Positions 8,463-17,947 of a stretch of DNA of 64,000 nt are shown here, one piece after another. Source of the stretch: Bacillota bacterium (GTDB taxonomy: Bacteria; Bacillota; Clostridia; Lachnospirales; Lachnospiraceae). The translations under genes were made by a program, and so were the position numbers. Location of the stretch: contig JAEWCQ010000006.1 of assembly GCA_023390555.1 (NCBI GenBank), positions 1-64,000 of the forward strand. Reading direction: 5' to 3'. Every line of letters starts with the position of its first letter. Within the stretch, counting starts at the first letter, position 1. Below the pieces are notes generated by a model, which did not search any database, was not told the origin of the DNA, and worked only from the letters and a program-made list of their open reading frames with translations.

Positions 8463-10154
8463 TCATTCGTCTGCAGACACTCCTATCATTTCCGATATGG
8501 CTGTAATACCGTCCAATACCTTTTTTTTCGCTCCCATGGAGAGCGTAACCATCCCATGTTTTACCGCTTCCGCTTTGATTTCCTCCGAATTCGCCTGTCT
8601 TGCGATCATGGATTTCAGCTCGGGTGTAATTTCCATCATTTCATATACGCCGGTCCTCCCGCGATAGCCTGTATTACTGCAAAGCGGGCATCCCTTTGGT
8701 TCAAAAATCGTCACGTCATCCAGCTCTGTCAGTCCGAGCAGCCCGCGTTCCGTTGCATCCGGCTTTTTCGGCCTTTTACAGTCCGGACACAGTTTCCGTA
8801 CAAGCCTCTGTGCAATCACGCCAATCATCGAATCGGCAAGCAGATAACTCTCCACTCCCATATTAATCATTCGTGAAATCGTTCCCGGTGCGCTGTTAGT
8901 GTGGAGCGTACTCACTACAAGGTGTCCTGTTATGGACGCCTGAACTGCAATTTCAGCAGTCTCCTCATCTCGGATTTCACCAATCATGATGATATCCGGG
9001 TCCTGACGCAGAATCGATCGCAATGCCGAGGCAAATGTCATGTCAGCCTTTGCATTTACCCTTACCTGATTCACGCCGTCTATATTTGCCTCTACCGGAT
9101 CTTCTACGGTAATGATATTCACATCTTCCCTGTTAATTTCGCTGAGCGCGGTATAAAGTGTGGTTGACTTTCCGCTTCCCGTAGGCCCGGTCACGAACAG
9201 GATACCATTGGGATGTGCCAGCATTTTGTCAAAAAGCGTCAATTCGCGATCGGTAAATCCCAAATCCTTTTTATCACGGGTCAATGCTCTTTTCTGTGCC
9301 AGACGCAGTACACATTTTTCTCCGTATACAGTCGGCAGAACCGATACACGGATATCGTATTCCACACGATCCACAGTCAATGTGATCCTTCCGTCCTGTG
9401 GCTTTCTCTTCTCGGAAATATCCATGCCGCCGATGATCTTGATTCGTGCCACAATTGCCTGCAGCATCTGAATATCATAGCTTCCCTTCTCGTATAAAGC
9501 TCCATCGATCCGGTAACGGACACGGACACGGTTCTCCAATGCTTCAATATGTATATCACTGGCCCGCTGTCTGGCGGCCTGTTCAATCATTGCCTTTACC
9601 AGAAGTACAATCGGTGCCCTTGTAACATCCTCATCCTCTTCTGCATTTTCCTGCTGCACTTCCCGCAGCCGGCGCTCTCTTGCAAACTCCTGCACCACAC
9701 GCATCGCCTCACTGCTGCCGTAAAAACGATCGAGCGTCAGCATGATATCGTGGGTTGTAGCTATCACAGGACGTACCTGCAAACTGGTTATAATAGAAAA
9801 ATCATCTATTCCGCGCATATCCATAGGATCCGCCATGGCAACCCTGACTTCGTTCAAATTATTCGCGCTAAAGCCAATAGGCACCATAACATGCTTGCGC
9901 AAAATAGATGCATCTGCTAATTTCAATATATTATCTTCAAGTTGAATTCCATTTAATGATACAATCTCAAGACCAAGCTGCCTGGACAACGCCTTTGCAA
10001 TCTCAGTCTCATTGGTATAGCCAAGATCAACAAGAACTTCTCCCAATTTCTTGTCCTTTTTCTTTGCTAATGCATCCTCCAATTGTTCCTCGGTTATGAT
10101 ATACTCTTCTAAAAGCATATCCCCCAAACGTTTCTTTTTCTTTAAGTCTGCCAT
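8463..10154 (-). CDS. pilB: Pilus extension ATPase PilB (GspE family)
   Basis: The 563-residue protein has an N-terminal GspE/PilB domain (about 1-150, RLGDMLLEEYIITEEQLEDA), a linker, then the ATPase core. The core shows Walker A GPTGSGKST (323-331), the Asp box (ITVEDPVEANIDG) and Walker B IIMIGEIRD. A four-cysteine zinc motif (CPDCKRP and CPLCSNTGY) distinguishes PilB/GspE from PilT. It provides energy for pilus polymerisation. It is the first gene of the operon, with AGGGGAATAAG before its ATG, only 36 bp after the 3' end of rnpB. No separate promoter was obvious in that gap. Confidence 0.95.
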   Translation of the reverse strand: MADLKKKKRLGDMLLEEYIITEEQLEDALAKKKDKKLGEVLVDLGYTNETEIAKALSRQLGLEIVSLNGIQLEDNILKLADASILRKHVMVPIGFSANNLNEVRVAMADPMDMRGIDDFSIITSLQVRPVIATTHDIMLTLDRFYGSSEAMRVVQEFARERRLREVQQENAEEDEDVTRAPIVLLVKAMIEQAARQRASDIHIEALENRVRVRYRIDGALYEKGSYDIQMLQAIVARIKIIGGMDISEKRKPQDGRITLTVDRVEYDIRVSVLPTVYGEKCVLRLAQKRALTRDKKDLGFTDRELTLFDKMLAHPNGILFVTGPTGSGKSTTLYTALSEINREDVNIITVEDPVEANIDGVNQVRVNAKADMTFASALRSILRQDPDIIMIGEIRDEETAEIAVQASITGHLVVSTLHTNSAPGTISRMINMGVESYLLADSMIGVIAQRLVRKLCPDCKRPKKPDATERGLLGLTELDDVTIFEPKGCPLCSNTGYRGRTGVYEMMEITPELKSMIARQANSEEIKAEAVKHGMVTLSMGAKKKVLDGITAISEMIGVSADE

Positions 10155-10190
10155 CTTATTCCCCTGTAAATTTTCTATTTTTATTCTAAA

Positions 10191-10533
10191 TTAAGCAGAA
10201 CTGTAAGCCGGGTTATGTCGTGAATGATCATCTATCTAGGATAACTGTTGCCAGCTACCTCAAGCGACCTACCTAAAGCTGGCGGGCCACGTCAACGCTT
10301 TTATCTGGTCTTGCTTCGAATGGGGTTTACATGTGCCCTTTCTGTTACCAGAAAGGCGGTAGTCTCTTACACTGCCCTTCCACCCTTACCGGTTTCCCGG
10401 CGGTACATTTCTGTTGCACTTTCCTTGGAGTCGCCTCCACCGGACGTTATCCGGCATCCTGCCCTTTGAAGCCCGGACTTTCCTCGTCTGCGGTCTTTCG
10501 ACACATGCAGCCGCGATCATTTATTCTACTTAA
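10191..10533 (-). ncRNA. rnpB: RNase P RNA (rnpB)
   Basis: The minus strand contains the universally conserved RNase P signature GAGGAAAGTCCGGGC near the 5' end and CCCGGCTTACAGTTC near the 3' end. The ACAGAAA/CCGCC and GGTAAGGGTGGAA blocks and the CATTCGAAGCAAGACC element lie between them. I set the ends by the terminal P1 pairing: TTAAGTAGAA (5') with TTCTGCTTAA (3'). The length, about 343 nt, is normal for a bacterial A-type RNA. It is the catalytic RNA that matures tRNA 5' ends. Short plus-strand reading frames across this interval are not genes. Confidence 0.95.
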
Positions 10534-10580
10534 TTCAGTTTTTAGAAAACATTATAAAACAGCTAACGTTTATATATTAT

Positions 10581-10608
10581 ATTATACACAATTTCCAAAT
10601 TTTTGCAA
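10581..10608 (-). promoter_or_regulatory. Probable rnpB promoter
   Basis: TTGCAA, a 16-bp spacer and TATAAT lie upstream of rnpB on the minus strand. The predicted start would leave a 5' extension of about 40 nt before P1. A second TATAAT-like sequence closer to the gene is an alternative. If no terminator follows rnpB, this promoter also feeds the pilus operon. Confidence 0.55.
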
Positions 10609-10636
10609 CTTATTAAAGTGAAAACTCATTTTTGAT

Positions 10637-12298
10637 TTATACATCAAAGCAGCTCCCGCCGATAAATTCTCTCAAAATTGAGTTTTTACTTATATTATCG
10701 CTCGGCACCGGAAGAAAGTAGTCCAGAAACTTCAGCAGTCTCTTCGCTTCCAAATATTCCGGGCAGTTTTTATCGATTGCAAAAAGCAATGGCTCCGCAT
10801 ATTGTTTAAGCACTGCAAGCTCATAGATCAGTGCAGAGTTAAACATGACATCCGCCTCTTCCTGAAACGGAAAAATATTCTTCTCTTCACCGCGCCTCAC
10901 GGAATCCCACATGGCAATCGTTTCTTTTGCAGGTGTCGCTCTCGTTCTTGCATCTCTCACAATGCGGCGGATGAGTCTGCCGTCTGTTGTCGGCAGACAG
11001 TTATGTTCATCGATATCCAACTGGGTCAATGCGCTGATATAGATTTTAAACTTACTGGACTTCGGCAGGGAATAGGAGAGCTTGTCATTCAGGCCGTGGA
11101 TTCCCTCAATCACCAGAATATCTTCCGGTCCCAGCTTCATTATTCTGCCCCGTTCTTCACGTTTTCCCGTCTTAAAATTAAACACCGGAAGCTCCACTTC
11201 TTTTCCGGCGAGCAATTCGCCCATATCGTGATTAAAGCGCTCAATATCCAGAGCCTCCAGACACTCATAGTCCGGTGTCCCGTCTTCCTCCCGCGGCGTC
11301 ATGTCCCGGTCGACGTAAAAATCATCCAGCGGTACCGGATGCGGTTTCATGCCCTGTGCACTCAGCTGTATCGACAGCCGATGTGAAAATGTCGTCTTTC
11401 CGGAAGAAGAAGGTCCTGCGATCATAACAAATTTTTTATCTTTCGCCTTGACGATCTGCTCTGCCAGCTGCCCGATTTTCTGTTCCATCAAAGCTTCCTG
11501 AATCAGTATAATGTCCTGGATACTTCCATCCGCAATCTTGTCATCCAAGGCTCCTATGGTTCCGACATCCATCGTCTTTCCCCATGCAGAAGATTCCTTC
11601 AACGTCCAGTACAGTTTTTCAGATGCCGAAAATTCATCCACCATTCTTGTATTTTTGCCGGGATATAAGAGCATAAAGCCTTCCTGATATACGATCAGAT
11701 CAAAATATTTCAGGTAGCCGGTCGAAGGAAGCATATATCCATAAAAATAATCTTTATAATGATCGAGTTCATAGACATTTACTCTCGATCCTCTGCGATA
11801 ACGGAACAGACGCTCCTTGTCTGTCATGCCAAGCTTTCCGAACAGCTCCACCGCATCATCCGTATGCATGCTCCGCTTATTGATCGGAATGTCCTGATCG
11901 CACAGACGCATCATTTCCATCTTCAGCATCAGCACCACTTCCTGTGTGACCGTGATATCTCCATGCAGTTCACAGTAATTGCCATGTCCGATCGAATGAT
12001 GTACACGCACAGTCACGCCTCTGTCCCCATAGAGATTATGCACCGCTTTCTGCATAAGAAGTGTCACACACCTGCGATAGGACTTTCTTCCTGCTTCATC
12101 CGCAGTCGTGATAAATGTAAGTTCTCCCTCGCGGTCTATTGCCTTATTCAGCTCCTGCAGATGATTCCCCACCTTTGTAAGTACGATGTCATTCTCGTAA
12201 TCCTTCTGATACTCTTTTGCAATATCCAAAAACAGCGTTCCCTCCGGATAGGTCTTCCGCTCCTCTCCGATTTCAAACACGTATGTCTTTCCTTCCAT
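10637..12298 (-). CDS. Nucleoside (uridine-type) kinase with N-terminal TGS domain
   Basis: The 553-residue protein has an N-terminal TGS-like domain (EIGEERKTYPEGTLFLDIAK) and a middle region related to the ThrRS second domain (HHSIGHGNYCELHG, about 115). The C-terminal P-loop kinase is of the uridine kinase/phosphoribulokinase family (GPSSSGKTTF at about 292, DDFYVDRDMTPREEDG, EGIHGLND, RRIVRDARTRATPA). This combination is widespread in Clostridia and annotated as nucleoside kinase. The reaction is presumably ATP-dependent phosphorylation of a pyrimidine nucleoside; the exact substrate is not visible. GGGGATAAC precedes the ATG. Confidence 0.88.
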   Translation of the reverse strand: MEGKTYVFEIGEERKTYPEGTLFLDIAKEYQKDYENDIVLTKVGNHLQELNKAIDREGELTFITTADEAGRKSYRRCVTLLMQKAVHNLYGDRGVTVRVHHSIGHGNYCELHGDITVTQEVVLMLKMEMMRLCDQDIPINKRSMHTDDAVELFGKLGMTDKERLFRYRRGSRVNVYELDHYKDYFYGYMLPSTGYLKYFDLIVYQEGFMLLYPGKNTRMVDEFSASEKLYWTLKESSAWGKTMDVGTIGALDDKIADGSIQDIILIQEALMEQKIGQLAEQIVKAKDKKFVMIAGPSSSGKTTFSHRLSIQLSAQGMKPHPVPLDDFYVDRDMTPREEDGTPDYECLEALDIERFNHDMGELLAGKEVELPVFNFKTGKREERGRIMKLGPEDILVIEGIHGLNDKLSYSLPKSSKFKIYISALTQLDIDEHNCLPTTDGRLIRRIVRDARTRATPAKETIAMWDSVRRGEEKNIFPFQEEADVMFNSALIYELAVLKQYAEPLLFAIDKNCPEYLEAKRLLKFLDYFLPVPSDNISKNSILREFIGGSCFDV

Positions 12299-12348
12299 GT
12301 TATCCCCAGCTTTCTTCTCAAACGATTCCTGTTCTGCAGAAATTTCTG

Positions 12349-13131
12349 CTAGATCACCTGAAACGGTGATTTTTCCATTCCTTTCATTATTATAACATTT
12401 TCCAGCTTTTTATTCAGGAAATCTTCCATATAGTCACTGAAAATCTGCTCCAATCCGTAATGCCCTGCATCTATAATCGTTAACCCCTGTTCCACGGCAT
12501 CTATTCCGTCATGATGATCGATATCCCCGGTAATCAGAACATCTGCTCCGGCACGCAGGGCGTGTTTGATTTCACTCTTTCCGGAACCAGGCGATATTGC
12601 CGCCTTCCGTATTGCCGCATCCATATCACCAAATACCTTGACATGTTCCAGTTGAAAATCTTTTTTCACCTTGTCTGCACACTGCAGTAATGTCATGACA
12701 TCCGGCAGCAGTCCCACCTGGCCGATGCCCAGAACTTCTCCTTCGACTTCTCCGGTATATTCCAGCACCTGACATTCCGCAAGGCCCAGCCGCTTTGCCG
12801 CCTCTGTTGCCATTGTGCGCACATCAAAATTCGTATGCATCGCATAATAGGAAATATCCGCACGTACCAAAGACAGTATTTTCCTTCCAATAAAATCATC
12901 GGACGTGATGTGCTTTATCCCCCTGAATATCATGGGATGATGTGTGATCAACATGTCCGCTTCCCGATCTGCAGCCTGCCGTATCACATCCTCCGTCGCA
13001 TCCAGTGCCAGCATGATCTTCTTTACCTGTTTTTCTTTTTTGCCAACCAAAAGGCCGACATTATCCCAATCACAGGCACTGTCAGGCTCCCACTGTGCCT
13101 CTATGATCCGAATGATTTCTCCGCAGTACAT
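12349..13131 (-). CDS. Nif3-like dinuclear metal-centre protein
   Basis: The 260-residue protein matches the short NIF3/YqfO/YbgI family: start IIRIIEAQWEP...DWDNVGLLVG, metal ligands in ITHHPMIFRG (about 59-68), HTNFDV, and C-terminal DAGHYGLEQIF. Members form toroidal hexamers with two metals per subunit; the physiological role is uncertain (GTP cyclohydrolase-like and metal-chaperone roles have been proposed). The first 31 bp overlap trmK, a pairing common in Firmicutes. GGGGGAATC precedes the ATG. Confidence 0.92.
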   Translation of the reverse strand: MYCGEIIRIIEAQWEPDSACDWDNVGLLVGKKEKQVKKIMLALDATEDVIRQAADREADMLITHHPMIFRGIKHITSDDFIGRKILSLVRADISYYAMHTNFDVRTMATEAAKRLGLAECQVLEYTGEVEGEVLGIGQVGLLPDVMTLLQCADKVKKDFQLEHVKVFGDMDAAIRKAAISPGSGKSEIKHALRAGADVLITGDIDHHDGIDAVEQGLTIIDAGHYGLEQIFSDYMEDFLNKKLENVIIMKGMEKSPFQVI

Positions 13132-13841
13132 GATTCCCCCATCTCCTCTCTGGCCTCTCGAATCCGTTCCAGTTTTTCCTGAATTTCACAATGTCGTGCT
13201 GCTGCCGTTTCACTGTCTTTTTGTTTTAAAAGGGATTCCCTTATCCGGAAAAGCTGTGATTCCTCTTTCTCCAGAAATGCCCGTAAGACCGGATGGTTCT
13301 GCTGAATCAGCTGTTTGCCGTAGCGGTCATAAATAATCTTTCTGTTCGGCTCCCGCTGCTCACCCGAATGGACACATCGGAACATAAAATAGTATTTCCC
13401 ATCCTCATAAACGATTAGATTTTGAACAATCTCAAATCCTTTGTCTTCCACATACCTGCGAACCTGCTCAATATCAGACTGAGGCTGTAAAATCAGTTCT
13501 TTTACAGCCTCCAGCTTTCCAAAACTTTCTTCCAATATACGCAGCACCAGTCCGCCGCCCATACCCGCGATGATAATCGTTTCCGCTTCCCCGGTCTTCA
13601 ACCATTTTAATCCGTCCGATCGTCTTGTAACTATGTAATTGTCCATCTTTTCTTCTAAAATATGCTCTCTGGCCCGCAAAAGCGGTCCTTCATTCACATC
13701 CATGGCCAGTGCCGCAGGTATCCGGTGATTCTGCACCAGAAAAATCGGTATATAGGCATGATCCGTTCCAACATCACAGACACGATTCCCTGTAGTGACA
13801 AGATCCGCTACTGCCTGTAATCTCTTCGAAAGTTTTACCAT
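13101..13841 (-). CDS. trmK: tRNA (adenine-22-N1)-methyltransferase TrmK
   Basis: This SAM-dependent methyltransferase makes m1A22 in tRNA of Gram-positive bacteria. The SAM motif VCDVGTDHAYIPIFLV (about 22-37) and the GMGGGLVLRIL segment (about 98) are characteristic, followed by LQPQSD and a C-terminal coiled-coil helix. At 246 residues it has normal length. It sits directly behind rpoD (4 bp gap) and overlaps the Nif3-like gene, as in Bacillus subtilis where the trmK (yqfN) and yqfO genes follow sigA. Confidence 0.93.
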   Translation of the reverse strand: MVKLSKRLQAVADLVTTGNRVCDVGTDHAYIPIFLVQNHRIPAALAMDVNEGPLLRAREHILEEKMDNYIVTRRSDGLKWLKTGEAETIIIAGMGGGLVLRILEESFGKLEAVKELILQPQSDIEQVRRYVEDKGFEIVQNLIVYEDGKYYFMFRCVHSGEQREPNRKIIYDRYGKQLIQQNHPVLRAFLEKEESQLFRIRESLLKQKDSETAAARHCEIQEKLERIREAREEMGESCTAEKSFGS

Positions 13842-13845
13842 TGTT

Positions 13846-15018
13846 TTACTCCAGATAATCTTTTAATTTGCGGCTTCTGCTTGGATGACGAAGTTTGCGA
13901 AGCGCCTTTGCTTCAATCTGACGTATACGCTCACGTGTTACATTAAATTCTTTTCCAACTTCTTCCAGCGTTCTTGCACGTCCGTCCTCCAGACCGAAAC
14001 GCAGTGTCAATACCTTCTGCTCCCGCTCTGTCAGTGTCTCCAATACCTCCTGTAACTGTTCTTTTAACAGCGTAAATGCTGCCGCATCCGCCGGAACAGG
14101 CACATTGTCATCCTGAATAAAGTCTCCCAGATGAGAATCCTCTTCTTCACCGATTGGTGTTTCAAGCGATACCGGTTCCTGTGATATTTTTAAAATCTCA
14201 CGTACACGGTCTACCGGCATATTCATCTCCTCTGCAATCTCTTCCGGGGTAGGTTCACGCCCGAGTTCCTGTAGTAACTGTCTGGAAACACGAATCAGTT
14301 TGTTGATTGTTTCTACCATATGAACCGGAATACGAATCGTTCTTGCCTGATCGGCAATCGCTCTGGTTATCGCCTGACGAATCCACCATGTCGCATAGGT
14401 GGAGAACTTGTAGCCCTTCCGGTAATCGAATTTTTCGACAGCTTTAATAAGACCCAGATTGCCTTCCTGAATCAGATCCAGAAACAGCATTCCACGCCCT
14501 ACATAACGTTTTGCAATACTTACGACCAGACGGAGATTCGCTTCGGCAAGACGTTTTTTTGCATCCTGATCCCCAATCTCCATTCTTTTTGCAAGTTCGA
14601 TCTCTTCTTCCGCACTCAAAAGAGGCACCTTACCAATCTCTTTTAAATACATACGAACCGGATCTTCAATCGAAACACCGTCTGGAATCGAGAGATCGAT
14701 TTTCTCCACTTCCACTTCGTCTTCTTCGTCCAGAATGATATCATCATCTACATCGTCATCATCATCGGTGATACGCAGCACATCAATGTTATGCAATTCC
14801 AGAAAATCAAGGATTTTCTCAAACTGCTCTGCATCGAGTTCCATATCACGAAAGAAGTCATTGATTTCCTGATACTCCAGAATGTTTTTTCTTTTTTTAG
14901 CCAGTGCCAGCAATTCCTGCAGTCTCTCGGAAAACCGCGCCATTTTTTCCTCTTGTGCCGGTTCTTCTTTGACACTTTTTTCAATTTTCGTACTTTTTGT
15001 TGTCTTCTTTTCTTCCAT
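13846..15018 (-). CDS. rpoD: Primary sigma factor RpoD (sigma-70/SigA)
   Basis: All primary-sigma regions are visible: 1.2 (DPVRMYLKEIGKVPLLSAEE), 2.1-2.4 (NLRLVVSIAKRYVGRGM, GYKFSTYATWWIRQAI), 3 (PVHMVETINKL, EPTPEEIA) and 4.2 (VTRERIRQIEAKALRKLR). A strongly acidic stretch near residue 95-115 (TDDDDDVDDDIILDEEDE) precedes region 1.2. An ATG at 15027 abuts the GAGAGG ribosome site, so the ATG at 15018 with a 9-nt spacer is preferred (390 residues). It is part of the dgt-dnaG-rpoD macromolecular-synthesis cluster. Confidence 0.96.
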   Translation of the reverse strand: MEEKKTTKSTKIEKSVKEEPAQEEKMARFSERLQELLALAKKRKNILEYQEINDFFRDMELDAEQFEKILDFLELHNIDVLRITDDDDDVDDDIILDEEDEVEVEKIDLSIPDGVSIEDPVRMYLKEIGKVPLLSAEEEIELAKRMEIGDQDAKKRLAEANLRLVVSIAKRYVGRGMLFLDLIQEGNLGLIKAVEKFDYRKGYKFSTYATWWIRQAITRAIADQARTIRIPVHMVETINKLIRVSRQLLQELGREPTPEEIAEEMNMPVDRVREILKISQEPVSLETPIGEEEDSHLGDFIQDDNVPVPADAAAFTLLKEQLQEVLETLTEREQKVLTLRFGLEDGRARTLEEVGKEFNVTRERIRQIEAKALRKLRHPSRSRKLKDYLE

Positions 15019-15067
15019 TCTTTTCATCCTCTCAGGTTTTTCACCAAAGCTAGTTTATATTCTGTCC

Positions 15068-16846
15068 TTAATCGATAGAAATATGCAGTTTCTCTAATTT
15101 CTCCAGCTGCCGCTTGTCTGCGACCAGCTGCTGTAAGCCTTGTATATCGGCGGGTGCAAGATTTGTCGAGCGGTAATTGATGCTGTTTTGCTTCACACGC
15201 AGAATCGTTTCTTTCAACGCTTTTTCCCTGTCTGACTTTGTCTCAATTTCATGAATTCTCGCATGAAACAGCTCCGCAATTTCTCTCTGATCCTCTTCAT
15301 CTTCGAACATACTGATGATCTTCGCAGGATTCAGAGTGCCGTTTTCCTGCTGTTCATACAGAAGTTTTGCTGTTCTGCGGAAGATGTCTTCCGTAAAATC
15401 GTCCGGTGCAATATATTGACAAATGACCTGAAACAGTCTTTCTTCCTCAATCATCCAGGTAAGTACCAGCTTCTGGGACTGCCGCATGCCATCCTCTTTT
15501 TTCTTTTTTTCCTGAACACCTGATTTCAGCGGCGGCTTTTCTCTGACCACTCCGCCTATGGTTCCTAGGTGGTTCACCAGGTTTCTCAGATTTTCATAGC
15601 CCATTTTGTACTTTGCCGCAACTGCTTCAATATAGTTACCGCGTTCCAGATCCTCGGTAAAATTCAAAAGCTTTTTTGCAACTTCATTATAAAAAGTTGT
15701 CTTGCTCTCTGGATCTTTCATATCATAATTCTGCTCCAACACCCGGATTTCAAACATAAAACTGTTTTCCGCCTGTTCGATCCTCTCCTGATAAGCCTCT
15801 GCTCCGAGCGCTTTTATAAACTCATCCGGATCTTTATGCGGTTCCATATGAATGACCTTTGCCGTCAAACCGACTTCTTTTAAAATCGGAATTGCCCGAA
15901 GCGCTGCCCGGATACCGGCGCCATCACTGTCAAATGTAAGGTATACCTCACTTGTATAACGTTTCAGAAGATTGGCATGTCCAATCGTAAATGCCGTTCC
16001 GAGTGCTGCCACGGCATTATCGAATCCAGCCTGATGCAGGGCAATTACATCCATATAACCTTCACAAAGCAAGATCTGCGGTTTCTTGCTCAGCCTGGCA
16101 AAATTGAGCCCATACAGATTCCGGCTCTTATCAAAGATCCTTGTCTCAGGGGAATTTAAATATTTCGGCTCACCATCCCCCATCACTCTTCCGCCGAATC
16201 CTATCACTTTATTATGTACATCCATAATCGGAAACATGGCACGATTCCAGAACTTATCCCTTCCGCCGCGGCTCTCATCAATAGTTACAAGCCCCGTGTC
16301 CTTTAAAAGTCCATCCTCATAGCCCTGTCCTCTCAAATAGCGGTATAGACCATCGCTGTACTGGTCGGAATACCCAAGGCCAAATTTCTGGATCGTCGCA
16401 TCCGATAGTTCCCTGTGATGAAAATAATCCAGTGCCCGTCTGCCCCGCTCACCGCGCATCAGCAGATAGTAATATTTCGCTGCCACCTTATGGATTTCCA
16501 ACAGCAGCTGACGCCTGTCTGCCTCTTTCTTTGCCTGTGAAGAAAGCTCCTCCTTCGGCAATTCCATTCCAACCCGCTCTGCCAGCGCCTGCATTGCCTC
16601 CTGAAATGTATAATTTTCATACTGCATCAAAAAAGTGAAGACATTTCCTCCCGCTCCGCAGCCAAAGCAGTAATACATCTGCTTTCCCGGCGATACGGAA
16701 AAAGATCCGGTCTTCTCATTATGAAAAGGACACAGCCCAAAATAGGTGCTTCCTTTTTTCTGCAGCCTCACATAACCCGAAATCACATCCACGATATCAT
16801 TGCGCGAACGAACTTCCTCCACCAGTTCATCTGAATAATATGCCAT
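15068..16846 (-). CDS. dnaG: DNA primase DnaG
   Basis: The 592-residue primase has the N-terminal CHC2 zinc finger (CPFHNEKTGSF ... YYCFGCG, about 40-65), the central catalytic core (FGLGYSDQYSDG), a TOPRIM domain (ILLCEGYMDVIALH, TFDSDGAGIRAA) and a C-terminal helicase-interaction region. It synthesises RNA primers at the replication fork. It starts 3 bp after dgt and ends about 50 bp before rpoD. AGGTGAACTAACAG precedes the ATG. Confidence 0.97.
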   Translation of the reverse strand: MAYYSDELVEEVRSRNDIVDVISGYVRLQKKGSTYFGLCPFHNEKTGSFSVSPGKQMYYCFGCGAGGNVFTFLMQYENYTFQEAMQALAERVGMELPKEELSSQAKKEADRRQLLLEIHKVAAKYYYLLMRGERGRRALDYFHHRELSDATIQKFGLGYSDQYSDGLYRYLRGQGYEDGLLKDTGLVTIDESRGGRDKFWNRAMFPIMDVHNKVIGFGGRVMGDGEPKYLNSPETRIFDKSRNLYGLNFARLSKKPQILLCEGYMDVIALHQAGFDNAVAALGTAFTIGHANLLKRYTSEVYLTFDSDGAGIRAALRAIPILKEVGLTAKVIHMEPHKDPDEFIKALGAEAYQERIEQAENSFMFEIRVLEQNYDMKDPESKTTFYNEVAKKLLNFTEDLERGNYIEAVAAKYKMGYENLRNLVNHLGTIGGVVREKPPLKSGVQEKKKKEDGMRQSQKLVLTWMIEEERLFQVICQYIAPDDFTEDIFRRTAKLLYEQQENGTLNPAKIISMFEDEEDQREIAELFHARIHEIETKSDREKALKETILRVKQNSINYRSTNLAPADIQGLQQLVADKRQLEKLEKLHISID

Positions 16847-16849
16847 CTG

Positions 16850-17857
16850 TTAGTTCACCTGCCAAGCTTTCGGAACATAGTATTCCATAAATTTTGCTGT
16901 TGCATACTGATCTGTCATTCCTGCAATGTAATCACACACCGCACGGTCTTGTTTCTCTCCCTCCGCAATCATCGTTGTGAATTGTGAAGGCATATCCATC
17001 GGATGCTCCATGTAGAAATAGAAAAGACGTTCCAATAGTTCCTTTGCCTTTACTTCTTCCCCTTTCGCGACCGGATTTTTATACACATTCGTAAACATGA
17101 ATTTACGCAGATCCTGCATTGCCTGCAGGACATCCGGTGACATGATAATATCATTTTTATCCATACTGTTCGTAATAATATTATGTATCAGGGTGTCCAG
17201 ACGCGTCGTGGTCGTGTCACCCAGAATTTTACGCATTTCAAACGGAATATCCTCTTCTCGCAAGATTCTTCCGCGAATCGCATCATCAATGTCATGGTTA
17301 ATATATGCGATTTTATCGGAAAACCGGACAATTTTTCCTTCCAGCGTATTGGGCATCGTGCTTGTCTGGTGATTTTTGATCCCATCCCGGACCTCCCAGG
17401 TAAGATTCAGTCCCTCACCGTCTTTTTCCAGCTTTTCTACAATTCGCACACTCTGTTCATTATGCCGAAACCCGCCTTCACACAAATGATTCAGCACATA
17501 CTCTCCTGCGTGTCCGAATGGCGTATGTCCCAGATCATGTCCAAGCGCAATTGCCTCTACCAGATCTTCGTTCAACCGCAGTGCCTTGGCAATCGTCCGC
17601 GCATTCTGTGACACTTCAAGCGTATGTGACAGCCTCGTCCTGTAATGATCTCCCCTTGGTGTCAAAAAGACCTGCGTCTTATTTTTCAATCTACGAAATG
17701 CCTTGCAGTGCAGGATCCGGTCTCTGTCACGCTGAAACACCGGTCTGATATCGCATTGCGGCTCCGGGCGGTCCCTGCCTATCGAATTCTCACTCAGGGT
17801 CGCATAGGGACTCAGTGCGGTATGCTCCAGTCTCTCCATCCTTTCCCGAATCGTCAT
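16850..17857 (-). CDS. dgt: dGTPase-like HD-domain deoxynucleotide triphosphohydrolase
   Basis: The 335-residue HD-domain enzyme converts dNTP (classically dGTP) to nucleoside and triphosphate. Metal-binding motifs RLSHTLEVSQNAR (about 75-87) and GHDLGHTPFGHAGE (about 108-121) are clear, as is the LRLNEDLVEAIALGHD helix. Length matches the short dNTPase family common in Firmicutes, often found directly upstream of dnaG. GGAGCAGAAAAAG precedes the ATG. It heads the dgt-dnaG-rpoD-trmK-nif3 cluster. Confidence 0.93.
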   Translation of the reverse strand: MTIRERMERLEHTALSPYATLSENSIGRDRPEPQCDIRPVFQRDRDRILHCKAFRRLKNKTQVFLTPRGDHYRTRLSHTLEVSQNARTIAKALRLNEDLVEAIALGHDLGHTPFGHAGEYVLNHLCEGGFRHNEQSVRIVEKLEKDGEGLNLTWEVRDGIKNHQTSTMPNTLEGKIVRFSDKIAYINHDIDDAIRGRILREEDIPFEMRKILGDTTTTRLDTLIHNIITNSMDKNDIIMSPDVLQAMQDLRKFMFTNVYKNPVAKGEEVKAKELLERLFYFYMEHPMDMPSQFTTMIAEGEKQDRAVCDYIAGMTDQYATAKFMEYYVPKAWQVN

Positions 17858-17947
17858 CTTTTTCTGCTCCTTCCTGCCTGCTTACATCTCTTTGTAAAAC
17901 ACCTTTACTTTATTATTCGGTGCAGTCTTATCATTTCCTTTATTTTT

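Noticed and set aside
10248..10621. Plus-strand reading frames across the RNase P RNA
   Set aside because: They overlap a structured RNA gene on the other strand and have no ribosome site or protein-like pattern.
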